Part shown: positions 21,210 through 32,557 of the stretch, in pieces | Layout: every line of letters begins with the position of its first letter | Numbering within the stretch: the first letter of the stretch is position 1 | Source of the DNA: Naegleria lovaniensis | Taxonomy: Eukaryota > Heterolobosea > Eutetramitea > Acrasida > Naegleriidae | DNA: 64,000 nt | Reading direction: 5' to 3' | Assembly (NCBI RefSeq): GCF_003324165.1 | Contig: NW_025407877.1 | Coordinates: forward strand, 87,024 to 151,023 | The notes under the pieces: generated by a model | The model's input: the letters and a program-made list of their open reading frames with translations, nothing else | What the model was told of the DNA's origin: nothing | Database searches by the model: none | Made by a program: the position numbers and the translations under genes

Positions 21210-22958
21210 ATGTTGCGGTTTGGAGTGGGAAGATTTGTAACTGACGGATGTTTAAAATCCTCATCATCATGGTTCCGAAGTTATCCACTATGGGCACGAT
21301 CAACAGCTAGTTTCGTATGTGATTTTTCCAAAGGCAGTGAACACAGAAGTTATGCAATTATTGTGTAGGTTTTTGAGTCATGATCGGAAGTGAATGATTG
21401 AATTAAATATTCCATGATGATGCGGGTAATATTTGAAATATCATTCGTGATGATTGAATATTCAACACGTGGTAATTTATAATGAAACATTATATTATTT
21501 ATAATATGGAATTGCCATAGAAATAAATCGGTTCATAACATCTCCCAACAACAGACTCAGCCAGCAAAAAAGTCTAATTTTGCAAAAGCTCAAGAAAAAT
21601 TGAAAAAGGAAAAAATTCAACAATTTGGTACAAAATCAGAGAAAGATTGTATTCATGATAAGAAACAATTAGAGGAAACATTACAAGTGCAAAAATTAAT
21701 AGCACTAAAAAATCAATATAATCAACGAATAGAAGATGCTAAAACTAATGGAAAGTCGCTCACTGAAAAGGAACAAGCGGAAATTGAAGAATTTCACACT
21801 CTCTTCTATCGAAAAATTGTTCAATATTCACACTTTAGAGCAATGAATATGCTTGAAGGAGGTAACACTAAAGAACATGATGATGGTAGCATTGGTACCT
21901 TTTATTTATTTACAAGCAAGCTGCAACATCAGAAATATTTGGAAAGATTTGAATCAAAAATATTGAAGAGGGATTATTCGAGCGTGAAGGTATCGACGGC
22001 ACCAACGATTGCTCAACATTTAATGGCCATACTTTTATCGACACCTATTGAAAATGTTTCTGCCGTGATTGACGACTCGTTAGTGCTGTCTCCTCAAGAA
22101 CTGAAACATGTATTGGATTGGTCACAAACGGTACTTACAGATTTAACATTGGCTACATTGGTGAAGGCACTCAAAGATCTCAATGAAATGCAGAAAGAGC
22201 TGACCGATATTGAAAATAAGCTAAATACCACTGAGAGCAGCTCTTCAACGAAAGGGACTCAATTAGCACTAAAGGCAAAATATCACACTATTATCGAAGA
22301 AAAGAAGAAGATCATGCAAGAACAGCTCTCAAAGGTCAATTCTCTCCGAGGTAAATTATATGTGACATCCAAATTTTACATTGCATGTAACGAAGATGCT
22401 GAAGAAATGGTGAATGCTCCTTCCTCAAGTGAAGGAACACCTGTATCGCCTTCTACTACAACAACTGCACCACATGAACCAATCACAACGAATAATGTTG
22501 TTGAAGAAAGTCACACATCAACAGTTAACGAGAGTACGGATCTCGAAAAATTCACACTTACCAAAGATTCCAAACGCATTGTATTTACATACTCAGCTCC
22601 AGATGTAGCTGCCAAAGATTTACCCACCTTACTTAAACTATCCAACAAACAAGATGCTGCATTAGCAGTCGTTTCTGGAAGTGAACTGTTTGGAAATTTC
22701 CTTGCCAAGCATCTTGACCAAATTGATCATTTGAGAATGGCATTTCTAGGAAGCCATCACGAAGTATTGACTCATCATTTCACACGAGACGATATTAAAT
22801 CCATCATTGAACTCGGTCAACAAGCCGAAAAACACAAGGAACAAGGAGCTCTCTCCATGAAAGAACAATTTGAGAAACAAGAGCAGGAAAATCTGACAGC
22901 AGCAGCAGAACATCCAACACCACCAAATGTTTCTATATATACAAACGTCAATGAGTAA
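21210..22958 (+). CDS. Probable mitochondrial coiled-coil protein, unknown function
   Basis: Two exons, 21210-21314 and 21555-22958, with an intron GTATGT...CAACAG of 240 bases in phase 0; 502 residues in all. The start follows an A-run. The first exon (MLRFGVGRFVTDGCLKSSSS and on to WARSTASF) is basic, hydroxylated and free of acidic residues except one Asp, as expected of a mitochondrial presequence. The rest is mostly helical: charged coiled-coil segments (residues ~50-90 and ~240-310), a helical core (KVSTAPTIAQHLMAILLSTP), a Ser/Thr-rich linker, and a more globular C-terminus (KDLPTLLKLSNKQDAALAVV). A longer first exon ending at 21362 is possible but uses a weaker GTGTAG donor. No family is recognised. 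Confidence 0.65.
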
Positions 22959-23046
22959 TGACTGATTCATCATGTGTGAAAATTGGACGAAACTTTCATT
23001 GATGCTACAACATTAATAATTGTTGCTGTTGAAGTGAATTAAAAAA

Positions 23047-24834
23047 ATGCTTCAATTCAATGCAGGAGTTGAACCGTTGCCTTCCCGAATGATTTTCTGG
23101 AGTGATACCTTTCTGGAACATGAAAAGGCAAATCATTCCGATATTATTCGGAATCATCCATTTAATTATCGTATGGAAATTGTATTGAATTTTTATAATC
23201 ATAACGATTCGACAACAGAAGCTTCCTATGGTCTTGTTGCCTACGATGAAGAACAATCGTTAGAGAACAACAACAAACCATCAAGGCATTTACCAGAGGT
23301 CAATTCCAAAGAATTGATTCAGAACATTCTCAATCTCTGCACGGATTTAAAGGATAAGAGTGTAGTCTATCTATGTTCCAACATTCAACCCGTGGATATC
23401 ATTTCCTATGTTCAAGAACGAGTCTTAACAAGAGAAGAATCTTCATCGGATTATTTAGTCTATTGCCATACACTCGGAGCTCATACCGATTGTTTAAGTG
23501 CCAACCAAATGGCCATCTATCCCATATTTAAAACCTCTTCATCATCAACTCATGGTATTAATGTTGCAACACCATTGGAGAGAGAACATCATTTACGGTT
23601 CAGATTGGATCAGGATACTCTTCTTGAAATTGGATTGCAACGCAATGAAAAGAACAAAATTCACTCGAAAAAGACTAGTGCTCACTCTGCTAATTTTGAA
23701 AGCGATAATTATTCAACAGTAGGATACAAGATGCCTTTCAAACCAAAATCTAAAGAATATGAACGATTGATGTGGTCTCTGAACAAAGAGGGAACATGTC
23801 CAATGCATTGCTTCTTTGGAGTTTTTAGTATTGAGAAAAATTGTTGGATTGAAATGTCAGATTTCGAATCGTTTGTCCAGTCAAGAATTAATTCCAATAC
23901 TACTAATTCGGAGGAAACTTTTGGTGCGAGTTCAGCTGCAGAAAACAAAGTTTTGATTAAAAAGACACCTGGAAAGGATATTTTCAATGTGAGAATTTTG
24001 AAGGAGGAATCTCTAGTATTACCACGAGTTGAATTGAGTATTGAAACTATTGCAAAAGGAGGTGAAAAGAGTGAACAGAATAAGCATCCAAGCACTGCTT
24101 GTAACACATTGGAAGGATTTTCTCAATTACAGCAACTAGGTCATCATGCACCACCATCCAATCTCATGGACGAAACAAGTGACAATGAAGATGACCATGA
24201 AGAAGGTGAACATGACGAAGATGACAATGATGAAAACGATGAGCATGACGAAGTGAGTCATCACTTGTTCTCCATGTTCAACAAGTCTCTTTCCCCTTCT
24301 GAAGAGAAAGAAATTTGTAAACAGGAAACAGCCAAGGCCATTTTGACAAGTGTTGGATTATTGAGCGGAGGAATGGGTTCAGAATGTCTCAGCGCCTCAG
24401 ATGATAGTAAATCTTCTGAGGTTACCACTAGCAGCAGCACTACCCATCAGGAAGATGCATCATTCGTGAACATTGTGGCACAACGAAATCATTTACTCTT
24501 CATGAATGCACTCATGCATGATGTGAAATTCGCACGGGTCGATCAAACCTTTATTATCAAGCTTGATGGAATTTTACCACCATTGTTTGTTGAGAAAATA
24601 TTCGAACTCGTGTGGAAAGGAACTCGAGTTGGCAAATGTTGGAATGCCTTTTTAGTGACAGGCATGGAAGACGCTGTCGTGAGTTGGAAAAAGTTTAATC
24701 ATACATATTCAGTGAGCGGAGAGAATGATTACTTGTATGTGATATTTCCAACCACTTATTCGAGCACGAAACAACAGGAAATTACACCTAATTGGTTGAT
24801 TCAGATTTTGAATCAACAAGACGAGTTTTCGTAG
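23047..24834 (+). CDS. Hypothetical cytosolic protein with acidic linker
   Basis: A single exon of 595 residues, starting behind an A-run. It has no signal peptide or transmembrane helix. An N-terminal alpha/beta region (YRMEIVLNFYNHNDS, KDKSVVYLCSNIQPVDIISY) is followed by a middle region with Ser runs. A strongly acidic stretch of Asp, Glu and His lies at about residues 376-403 (DNEDDHEEGEHDEDDNDEND). A compact C-terminal region of ~110 residues (VNIVAQRNHLLFMNALMHDV...NWLIQILNQQD) closes the protein. I do not recognise the family. Confidence 0.7.
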   Translation: MLQFNAGVEPLPSRMIFWSDTFLEHEKANHSDIIRNHPFNYRMEIVLNFYNHNDSTTEASYGLVAYDEEQSLENNNKPSRHLPEVNSKELIQNILNLCTDLKDKSVVYLCSNIQPVDIISYVQERVLTREESSSDYLVYCHTLGAHTDCLSANQMAIYPIFKTSSSSTHGINVATPLEREHHLRFRLDQDTLLEIGLQRNEKNKIHSKKTSAHSANFESDNYSTVGYKMPFKPKSKEYERLMWSLNKEGTCPMHCFFGVFSIEKNCWIEMSDFESFVQSRINSNTTNSEETFGASSAAENKVLIKKTPGKDIFNVRILKEESLVLPRVELSIETIAKGGEKSEQNKHPSTACNTLEGFSQLQQLGHHAPPSNLMDETSDNEDDHEEGEHDEDDNDENDEHDEVSHHLFSMFNKSLSPSEEKEICKQETAKAILTSVGLLSGGMGSECLSASDDSKSSEVTTSSSTTHQEDASFVNIVAQRNHLLFMNALMHDVKFARVDQTFIIKLDGILPPLFVEKIFELVWKGTRVGKCWNAFLVTGMEDAVVSWKKFNHTYSVSGENDYLYVIFPTTYSSTKQQEITPNWLIQILNQQDEFS

Positions 24835-25347
24835 GTTTAAATTTTGGTGCAACAACACATCAGGGCTCGCTTGTCTTGGAAATTAGGAGAGTAAAAATGC
24901 AAATATTGGTAGAACTGTTGTGTTCTGTCCATGATGATTTTAAGGCTTTGCACAACACATGTCCATTTTTCGTCAGCAATTAAATGAGATTCCAAGTAGC
25001 TTTATCTTCAACACTGTTCAGTTGTCCCTACACTACGATTTGTACATCATTCGAAAAGTTTAGGAGTTGGTATCAATGCAAACTTGATTGCCCCAACAAG
25101 TATTAAAAAAATTATGGTTCAAATAAATGAGCAAACCACTTTCATGATAAAGTGTTGAAGGATAACAGAAGTAGAAAACATGGTTCAATTAAATAGTTGG
25201 TGTTTTATTGGGTTAAAAACTGCATTGTGTGGAGGAAAAAGCTCTATTGGAGAAGGAAGAACGTTTTGAAGGGATTAGGATGGAGTGAAAAAGAAACATG
25301 AAATAAATTGATATGGACAGTTCATGTTTTCACTTTGAATCATTCCT
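24835..25347. other. Convergent intergenic spacer
   Basis: About 510 bases between the 3' ends of two convergent genes. A 63-codon ORF overlaps the end of the upstream gene and is not convincing. No RNA gene is seen. Confidence 0.45.
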
Positions 25348-26263
25348 CTAATCATGGTGACCCTTTGTCATTTCGAGGGCATACAACATTTGGTCTCCAC
25401 TGTAATCAATCAAGGTCACAGCCCAAACAGCCAAAATGACACAAACAATACCAATGACCCATACCCACAATTGCATTTGATAGTCAGCACGCTCAGCATC
25501 GCTAATGGTGCTATTGGATGTGTTGGTATTGGTGTTGTTGTTATTCAAGTAGACAGACATGAGCTTTCTTTGAGTTGGTGTCATGACTTCAAGATTCTTT
25601 TCCAAGTTCAACAAGACGACATCGGATCTTTCTGGAATCATTCTCAATTCGCTTTCAACATTCTGGTGTTGTTGTTGTTGTTAGGATGAAGTAGTTAGAC
25701 CATGCACATTGTCCATGTCGAGGTTGTTATTGTTGTTTGAAAAGGTTGAAATCGGCATGACCGAAAAATACGAGTAGCAAAGTAGTTCATCAACATCATG
25801 TTGTTATTGTCATATCAAAGCTTGTATTAATTTCAAAATAAACGCTCAAAAAACATACCTCAACATTGGTAACAACAACAATGCCGGAAGTCTTTGAAGA
25901 GAAATCAACATTCTTCAATGATGGAACTGTTGTAACAGCCTCCTTTCCAAATAACGATTCAACTTTCTTCACGATAACATCATTCACTTCGGAAGATTTA
26001 GTTGGAATCATGACTACACCAACAATGGGTCTTTCAAAAAGGTCCAATGATGAAACGGAAACAACCTTGTCGGATGGCAATCCTTTAAAGACCAAACCTA
26101 AATGTTGTACGAGACCATCAATAGCGAGAGATGGAGATGAAAATTCAATCTTGTGGTTTTGTTGTTTCAAATTTTGAATATAGTTTCTGTCCTCTCCAAA
26201 AGCATGGACCATCATCACGGCGCAGATGATGAGGAAAGAGGCAACGACGAGATTTTTCAGCAT
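25348..26263 (-). CDS. Renin-receptor (ATP6AP2)-like V-ATPase accessory protein
   Basis: Two exons on the minus strand, 26263-25859 and 25662-25348, with a 196-base intron (GTATGT..CAG). The product is 239 residues and its start follows an A-run. The signal peptide is LVVASFLIICAVMMVHAF. The lumenal domain contains SSLDLFERPIVGVVMIP, resembling the NLFHRP..V segment of ATP6AP2. A single transmembrane helix (LWVWVIGIVCVILAVWAVTL) is followed by a short tail IDYSGDQMLYALEMTKGHHD. That tail matches the pattern (Y/D)..GYDSIIYRMT seen in the renin-receptor C-terminus. ATP6AP2 assists V-ATPase assembly in the ER and endolysosomal system. The assignment is by layout and these two motifs. Confidence 0.65.
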
Positions 26264-26465
26264 TTTTTTTGGAATTTGGATTTTATAAAGAATTTAAAAA
26301 ATTTATTAAATTAATAATTGTTTATTTCCAAAATCATATTTGTAGGTACTATTATTCTTGCGATAATGGGTGAGTCTAAAAGATGAATATGTAAAATAGT
26401 GTCAAAGTGGTTTACCACTCAAAAGTACAAACAAGTTGTTCGTCAATTAAAAATAAAAAATATTT

Positions 26466-26536
26466 CTCGAGTGCCGGGAATTGAACCCGGGTCGCCAGAG
26501 TGACAGTCTGGAATGCTACCACTATACCACACCCGA
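26466..26536 (-). tRNA. tRNA-Asp (GUC)
   Basis: On the minus strand the 71-base sequence folds as a cloverleaf. The acceptor stem pairs TCGGGTG with CACTCGA. The D-arm is GTATAGTGGTAGC. The anticodon stem CCAGA/TCTGG encloses loop CTGTCAC with anticodon GTC. The T-arm is CCGGG-TTCAATT-CCCGG, and the discriminator base is G. There is no intron and no encoded CCA. Internal A-box and B-box promoter elements are present (TAGTGGTAGC, GGTTCAATTCC). It lies between the ATP6AP2-like and WDR6-like genes. Confidence 0.95.
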
Positions 26537-26719
26537 TTACATGCATCAACAACCAAACGATATGAAACAGTCACAACCGACAAGGCAGGCTGGTATAAAA
26601 CATGGAAATAAAAAACTTTATTAAAGAAACATGTACATCGAATTCAATTGGGATTCTAACTGGGCCGCGTATATAAACTTTTCAATTTTTTGTTGTTTGT
26701 GGAGTTTGGAATTAAAAAA

Positions 26720-29700
26720 ATGATTTCACAACATGACTTTTCTTCCTCCATTTTGCCCAACAGCGATGAGCGAAATAAATATGAAAAATATCATTCCGTA
26801 ACGAGAGCCATTTCTTCCCGTAATCATGACGACTCTTGTTCTGTAGAACACATTCCGATATTTGAAAAGAAACTCTACATGGGTCCAGTCTATTGCATTA
26901 ATTTCTCGAAAATTATTCCTTCCGTTCTTTATGCAGGAATAGGTCCCAATCTTCATATCTTTGAAACTCATTCTGGAAGAGAAATTGGAAGTATTGCCAT
27001 CTTTGAAAAGGGAGGAAGTATTAAAGGAATTAAATTTATTCAAAACGAGGAGTGTGAGGAGCAACTGAAAACTCTTCACAATTTTGATTTATTGTCATCG
27101 TCATCATCACCACTACAGAACACTAATTCTATGATCGAAGAATTTATAATTTACGGACAAAAACGATTGAAAATTGTGCAATTATTGATTTCTTTGAATA
27201 GAAACGAGAACACGAATGACGTGTTCGCCACCATTGAACAATGTCAAATATGGAATTTTGGTGAAATGTGTGATTGGATTCTTGATGTTTTGGATATTGG
27301 TATTTCTATTAACAGTGATGAGCACAACCATGATCGTTCCATGAGGACATTATGTGTAGGCTATGCCCACAACTTTATTCAATTACTTTCATATGATCAT
27401 GCAGTTTTGAAAATGAAGAAAGACGAATTTCGTAAATATATTCACGAAAACACCACTTCACACCAACCACAGTATTCTAGGAATATTCAAGAGTCCAACC
27501 AACATTTGAATCTACTGGCAACACGAAAATCCTATCCAAATTGTTTACTCTATTCCATGTCACTCTTCTTCAACAGAAATGGTGCTACGTATTCACATGG
27601 AGATTCCACATCAATCCTTAATTCCATTTGTGAAAATATTTCTGTTGCTTCTGGTACAGTTTTTAATACAGTCATCATTTGGAATTGCAAACATAATACG
27701 AAAGAGTCCGTTGTCCAATTACAAGGGCATAATGGTGTCATTTTTCATGTGGAATGGTCAGACGATGGAAAGCATATATGTTCCACATCAGATGACAGAA
27801 CGCTGATTTTGTGGAAGTTTAATGAACAGCCTCTCCACACTATTTCACATCATGCAGACTCCAATCAAGTATCAGAGACGTACACAAGCACAATCTTTTA
27901 TGGACACAATGCTCGTGTGTGGCATTGCAAATTCACAAAACATTTTATCATCTCTGCAAGTGAGGACGCAACCATACGGGTGTGGGACTATGATGGAAAT
28001 TGTGTCTCAACTCTGCAGGGTCATATTGGAAGAAATGTTTGGAGAATTGATATTGACTCTACACAACAAGTCATTGCAAGTGGTGGAGGTGATAGCTCTG
28101 TAAAATTGTGGTCCTTAAAGAGAATTCAAGATTACGCCATTGTTCATCAAAATTTTGAATTGCCTCAAATGACAGTCCCGCAGAATCAATCAAAAAAGCA
28201 AGCTGACATGGTCAGGTGTATGCACGCCATGAATCAACATATTTACGTCGGTACAAAGAAGGGCTTCGTGTACCAGGTGAATATTCTCAATGGAAATTAT
28301 TCACCAATTTTCAACACGAATATGGTAGCAGAAATGGGGTCAGCTGTATCCTCGAAAGAATCTCCTCTGTTGTGTGTGGTGAGATGCTCTCCATGTGAAC
28401 AATTTATTTGTATTGGAAACTCAGCTGGTTACTGCTGCATTTTAGATATTTCTACTGGATCTGTTCTTTCCACGTTCAAAGCAATGAGCTCGAGGATCCT
28501 TGCTGTGTTTTGGGTGAAAAATTTGGATCATTCTTTTACATTATATTTTTCATCCCCTTTGGGAACGATGAAAGCTTTTGGAATTTCATTTTCACACAAT
28601 TTTGAAGAAATGTCTTTGAACGAGTCGTCATCATCCTCTCCAGCTCCAAGTGTTTCTATCACAGAAGGAACTCATTATTTGGTAAAAGGTAAAATTCAAG
28701 CTCTGTGTGCAGTACGAGACGAGCGCATTCTCATTACAGGAGATGACGAAGGTTTTATCCATGTATTGAGAGCTTCCCAAAACACAACACCTGACGAGAA
28801 AACGCCCGAATTTGTGATGAAAACGGCCCACGCAGATCAAGTGTGTGATATCAAGTATGTGAACAGGGAGACCATTTATTCAGTGGGAAGAGATGGTTCC
28901 ATATGTTTCTATCACCTTATTCAAGATGAAAATAATGGAATGTTTACGTTAGTGAAACATCAACAAGAAAGGTTGAAAAGTGTCATGACACATCTCGATC
29001 GAATTTTCATTTCCTATCGCACGCAAGAGAGCTCTGAATATCAAGTGGTTGCGGGTGGGTGTGATTTTGTGGACACAATTCCAGCTTCAATTTTTAACAA
29101 GATGGAGAGTGAAATTTTACTCATTGGATTTTATGGTTCACACATGATTGTTTATAATTATACAAAGAGATATCGAGTAAGTGGTCAATCATTTTAACAA
29201 TTGTGAACGAGGGTTATAATTTCACATTATATTTTCACATGGAACAGATTGCATCCTGTAAATGTGGTGCTTCGAGAGGAATTTATGATTTTGTTTACAC
29301 AACATTATATCATACGCCTCAACTTGTTTGTTCTGCATCATTCTTTAGAGATTCTCTCATCATGAACTTTGTTGAGAAAAAACAAGAAGAAGAGCTCGCA
29401 CTATTTAAAAATCAGACTCCATTTATTCAATTCCATGGTAGAGAGGTCTTAAACGCCACTCATTGGAAATCAGGTAATGATCTTCGAATTGTCACTTGCA
29501 GTGAAGACACTAAAATCAGGATATTATCATACCATGACGATAGCACATCATTGAAAGAGAAACCATGGACCGAATCCAATAATATTTCAACACTGTCCAT
29601 TTTGAATGCACACGAAAGTAGTGTGAAGGAATTATCTGTAGTCGATTATTATGGAGGTAAGTTCAAGAAGAATTGTGTGTTTTTGATCAATTCATCAACA

Positions 29701-30827
29701 ATGATTATTATACCTCCATCAAAATTACAAAATTATTTCTAGAAAATTCCAAAATCTTAATTTCAGGAGGTGGAAAAGAACAATTAGCAATTTGGAAAAT
29801 TGAAGAGCGTGATTCATCATCTTCCATCACGACAGACCTATTACTTAACATCAATTTAACAAATCAATATCTCTCTCTCTTTCATCCTCAAATTTATCAA
29901 GATTTCAAAAATCGCGACAAGTGGTCGCATTCTTCACACTCGATCAAAACCTATCATGTGAAAAACAAGTCACGTCTAGATGTCATTAATTTTAGAATTC
30001 TGAGTCTTGATGCATTTAAATGCTCTACACATTCAGAAGAGTTGATCATTCTAGTGGGAAGTAGCGATGGTCTTGTTAAGGTATTTTCAACACAAAATCA
30101 ATTGAGAAAATTGAGACCCATTGCTCACTCATTCCTTCATAATGGACCTGTACTTTCACTTGCCACCGTTCGCCTTGAAGATGATCATCAACGATTGATT
30201 TTTTCAGCATCTACCAATGGAAAGCTCTATTGTTGCATGTATGATCCAAAGAATGTTGAGAGTTGTGAATATACAGAAATGAATTCCAACTTGAATGTAC
30301 TTGAAGCATTTTTTGAATGTGACATTCATCAATCAGGAGTGAATTGTATGCATGTTCATCCATTGGAAAATGATCCTTCTATGATTCATGTGTGTACAGG
30401 AGGTGATGATCAGTCTGTGAATTTGGCAATTTTGAAATTTGACACTTCCCAACAGCAATTAAGACTTGTATCAAATGTTCATCTCGAAGGAGTGCACAGT
30501 TCAGCAGTGAGTGGAGTTTTCTCAACTGGGTTCTCATCTCCAAGACTGACAGATATGACAGAAGAACAATTGAATCGTCTTGTGTTATCGATAGGAATTG
30601 ATCAACGCCTTAATGTTTATTCAGTTTCACCTCATCGAGAGACATTTGAAATTATTGCAAGCTGTATGAGTGAGGTGAATGATATTTCTCACATGCACGT
30701 CATTGAAGAGAAGGATCATTTCAAAGTGATCATTGTTGGAATTGGAATGCAAATAATCTCAATCAGTAAGAACGCACTGTTCCTGTGCATGTCAAATAGT
30801 AACAAGAACCAACAATTCCTTATTTAA
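26720..30827 (+). CDS. WDR6-like WD40-repeat protein
   Basis: Three exons: 26720-29176, 29248-29656 and 29743-30827. Introns are 71 and 86 bases (GTAAGT..AG), and the product is 1316 residues. The start follows an A-run. Many WD40 blades are readable, for example HNGVIFHVEWSDDGKHICST followed by SDDRTLILWKF, GHNARVWHCKF..SASEDATIRVWDYDG, and GGGDSSVKLW. A block of widely spaced N-terminal blades, then canonical ones, then a second propeller across exons 2 and 3, fits WDR6/Rtt10. WDR6 partners FTSJ1/Trm7 in 2'-O-methylation of position 34 of tRNAs and also appears in endosomal recycling. Exon joins recover continuous blade strands (YYG/ENSKILISGGGKEQLAIW), which supports the model. The tRNA-Asp gene next door is probably coincidental. 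Confidence 0.85.
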
Positions 30828-30896
30828 CTTGCAATATGAAAAAAAACTCAAGGTTGATGATAAAAATTATTTTATATACTTGAGAATTTCTTAATC

Positions 30897-32348
30897 TCAA
30901 TAAATTTGACACGTTTGCTTTCGTTCTTGTTTGAAAAATCCATAGACATTGCTTTTTGGAAATTTCTTCATGATTAATTCACAATAGAGTTCATGATGAC
31001 ATACAGCATGCAGAGAGAAGGTTTTCAATTTGGCAAATTTTTCACAATTCAACACACTCTTAGCTGCGGACTCATTGAGACTCGTTGCACTCACATGTAC
31101 ATGTTGCAAGCGATGAAATTTTTCACAACTCTGAGCGAGTGCAATGATTCCTTCATGATCAATATCATTGAAAGTGAGATCGAGATACGTTAAATGTTGC
31201 TGTAACAATACTCCTTCCTCACCAAGAGATTGTAATGCGTGATGTTCTTGAATGTTATTATTGGAAACTGAAAGTGTTTCAAGATGATTCCAATAGGGGC
31301 AACGAATCAAGTACATGAATCCTTCACCTCCAATTCCACACCAGGACAAGTTTAAACAAGTCAATGTTTTCAAATTTTCACAACTCGTTGCAAGGTATTG
31401 AGCACCATTGGAACCAATTTTTCTATTTCGATAGAGATTTAAGGTTTTCAATTGTTCAAAATAGATGATTTCCTTCAAATCAGCAGCAACCAGATTGGAA
31501 CTATTAATGGTCAATGAAGTGAGATTTTTTGAAAAGTGACACTTCTTTTCCAGAGCTATTAATCCCATGCCTCCAAGACATTCATTTCTTTTGGTTAATG
31601 AATTATAATGTTGAATCGAAAGGCCTTGAGATAATTGATTGCGAGGAGATTCCAAACTACATTCATTCAATTGTAAGGTTTTCAAATTTCTAAAAGCTTC
31701 AGCTTGAGAAAAACATTGTGCATCTTCAAATCCAATAATTACCCCACTCAATGATAAAACTGTTAAATTTCCTGAAAGTTTTAAAACTTGACTTTCAGAT
31801 ATTACTTTAACTATATCTTGATGAAAACAAGTAAATTCCAAATGCAATTCTTTTACATTTGAAAAATTTTGACTTTGGACAAGAGTTTGAAGTACGGAAA
31901 TATTTGGCATATGATCGCTATAGCGGCCAAAACCCAACATAAATTTGTTCAATTTTGTTAAATTGGAACTATGAGCGAGTGTTTTCAAACTAGTTGCATC
32001 GGTGGATCGAATTTGTAAACATGTTAAATTTTTAAAATTTTCACATTCTGTCAGTGGTGAAACATCCATTTCTCCAAGATCACATTGTAATGATGTTAAA
32101 TTTCTTAAATAATGACTCGATTTGATAAATTGAAGAAAGTTGTTGCGAGTGATTGGTGCATCATGAAAGGAATTCCATTTTTCTGATACTAATTCCAAAT
32201 TCGGAATGTTCAAAATAATTCGATGAAAATGTTTCGAAACACACAAACACACTTTCAAGAGAAATTGTATTGGTAAATATTGTAAAATATGAGACAATAT
32301 ATCGTCGTATAATAATTCTATAGCGGTGGTGTTAGCGCGTGCAATCAT
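30897..32348 (-). CDS. F-box-like leucine-rich-repeat protein
   Basis: A single exon of 483 residues, starting behind an A-run at 32348. Residues ~12-55 form an F-box-like segment (LLYDDILSHILQYLPIQFLL then KVCLCVSKHFHRIIL). The remainder is leucine-rich repeats of about 24-28 residues, for example NLTCLQIRSTDATSLKTLAH, LKTLQLNECSLES, LKTLTCLNLSWCGIGGEGF and LTYLDLTFNDIDHEGIIALA, of the RNI or FBXL type. F-box/LRR proteins are substrate receptors of SCF ubiquitin ligases. The target is unknown. It converges on the WDR6-like gene, with ~70 bases between stop codons. Confidence 0.85.
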   Translation of the reverse strand: MIARANTTAIELLYDDILSHILQYLPIQFLLKVCLCVSKHFHRIILNIPNLELVSEKWNSFHDAPITRNNFLQFIKSSHYLRNLTSLQCDLGEMDVSPLTECENFKNLTCLQIRSTDATSLKTLAHSSNLTKLNKFMLGFGRYSDHMPNISVLQTLVQSQNFSNVKELHLEFTCFHQDIVKVISESQVLKLSGNLTVLSLSGVIIGFEDAQCFSQAEAFRNLKTLQLNECSLESPRNQLSQGLSIQHYNSLTKRNECLGGMGLIALEKKCHFSKNLTSLTINSSNLVAADLKEIIYFEQLKTLNLYRNRKIGSNGAQYLATSCENLKTLTCLNLSWCGIGGEGFMYLIRCPYWNHLETLSVSNNNIQEHHALQSLGEEGVLLQQHLTYLDLTFNDIDHEGIIALAQSCEKFHRLQHVHVSATSLNESAAKSVLNCEKFAKLKTFSLHAVCHHELYCELIMKKFPKSNVYGFFKQERKQTCQIY

Positions 32349-32557
32349 TTTTTTCGAGTCGTTAACATTGTCAAGTTCCTATTGAGTTAAGGAAAGTTCT
32401 GTTGTGATCGTTCATTTGTTTTCACACGACTGGACCAATCATTAGAATTTCTTTCGTTCAAAGTTGGACATTGTTGACATCGACAACAAGCTCAAATTCT
32501 CATGGACAAGAATGGTTGGTGTGTGATGATAAAAATTATAATATTATGACATTGGAT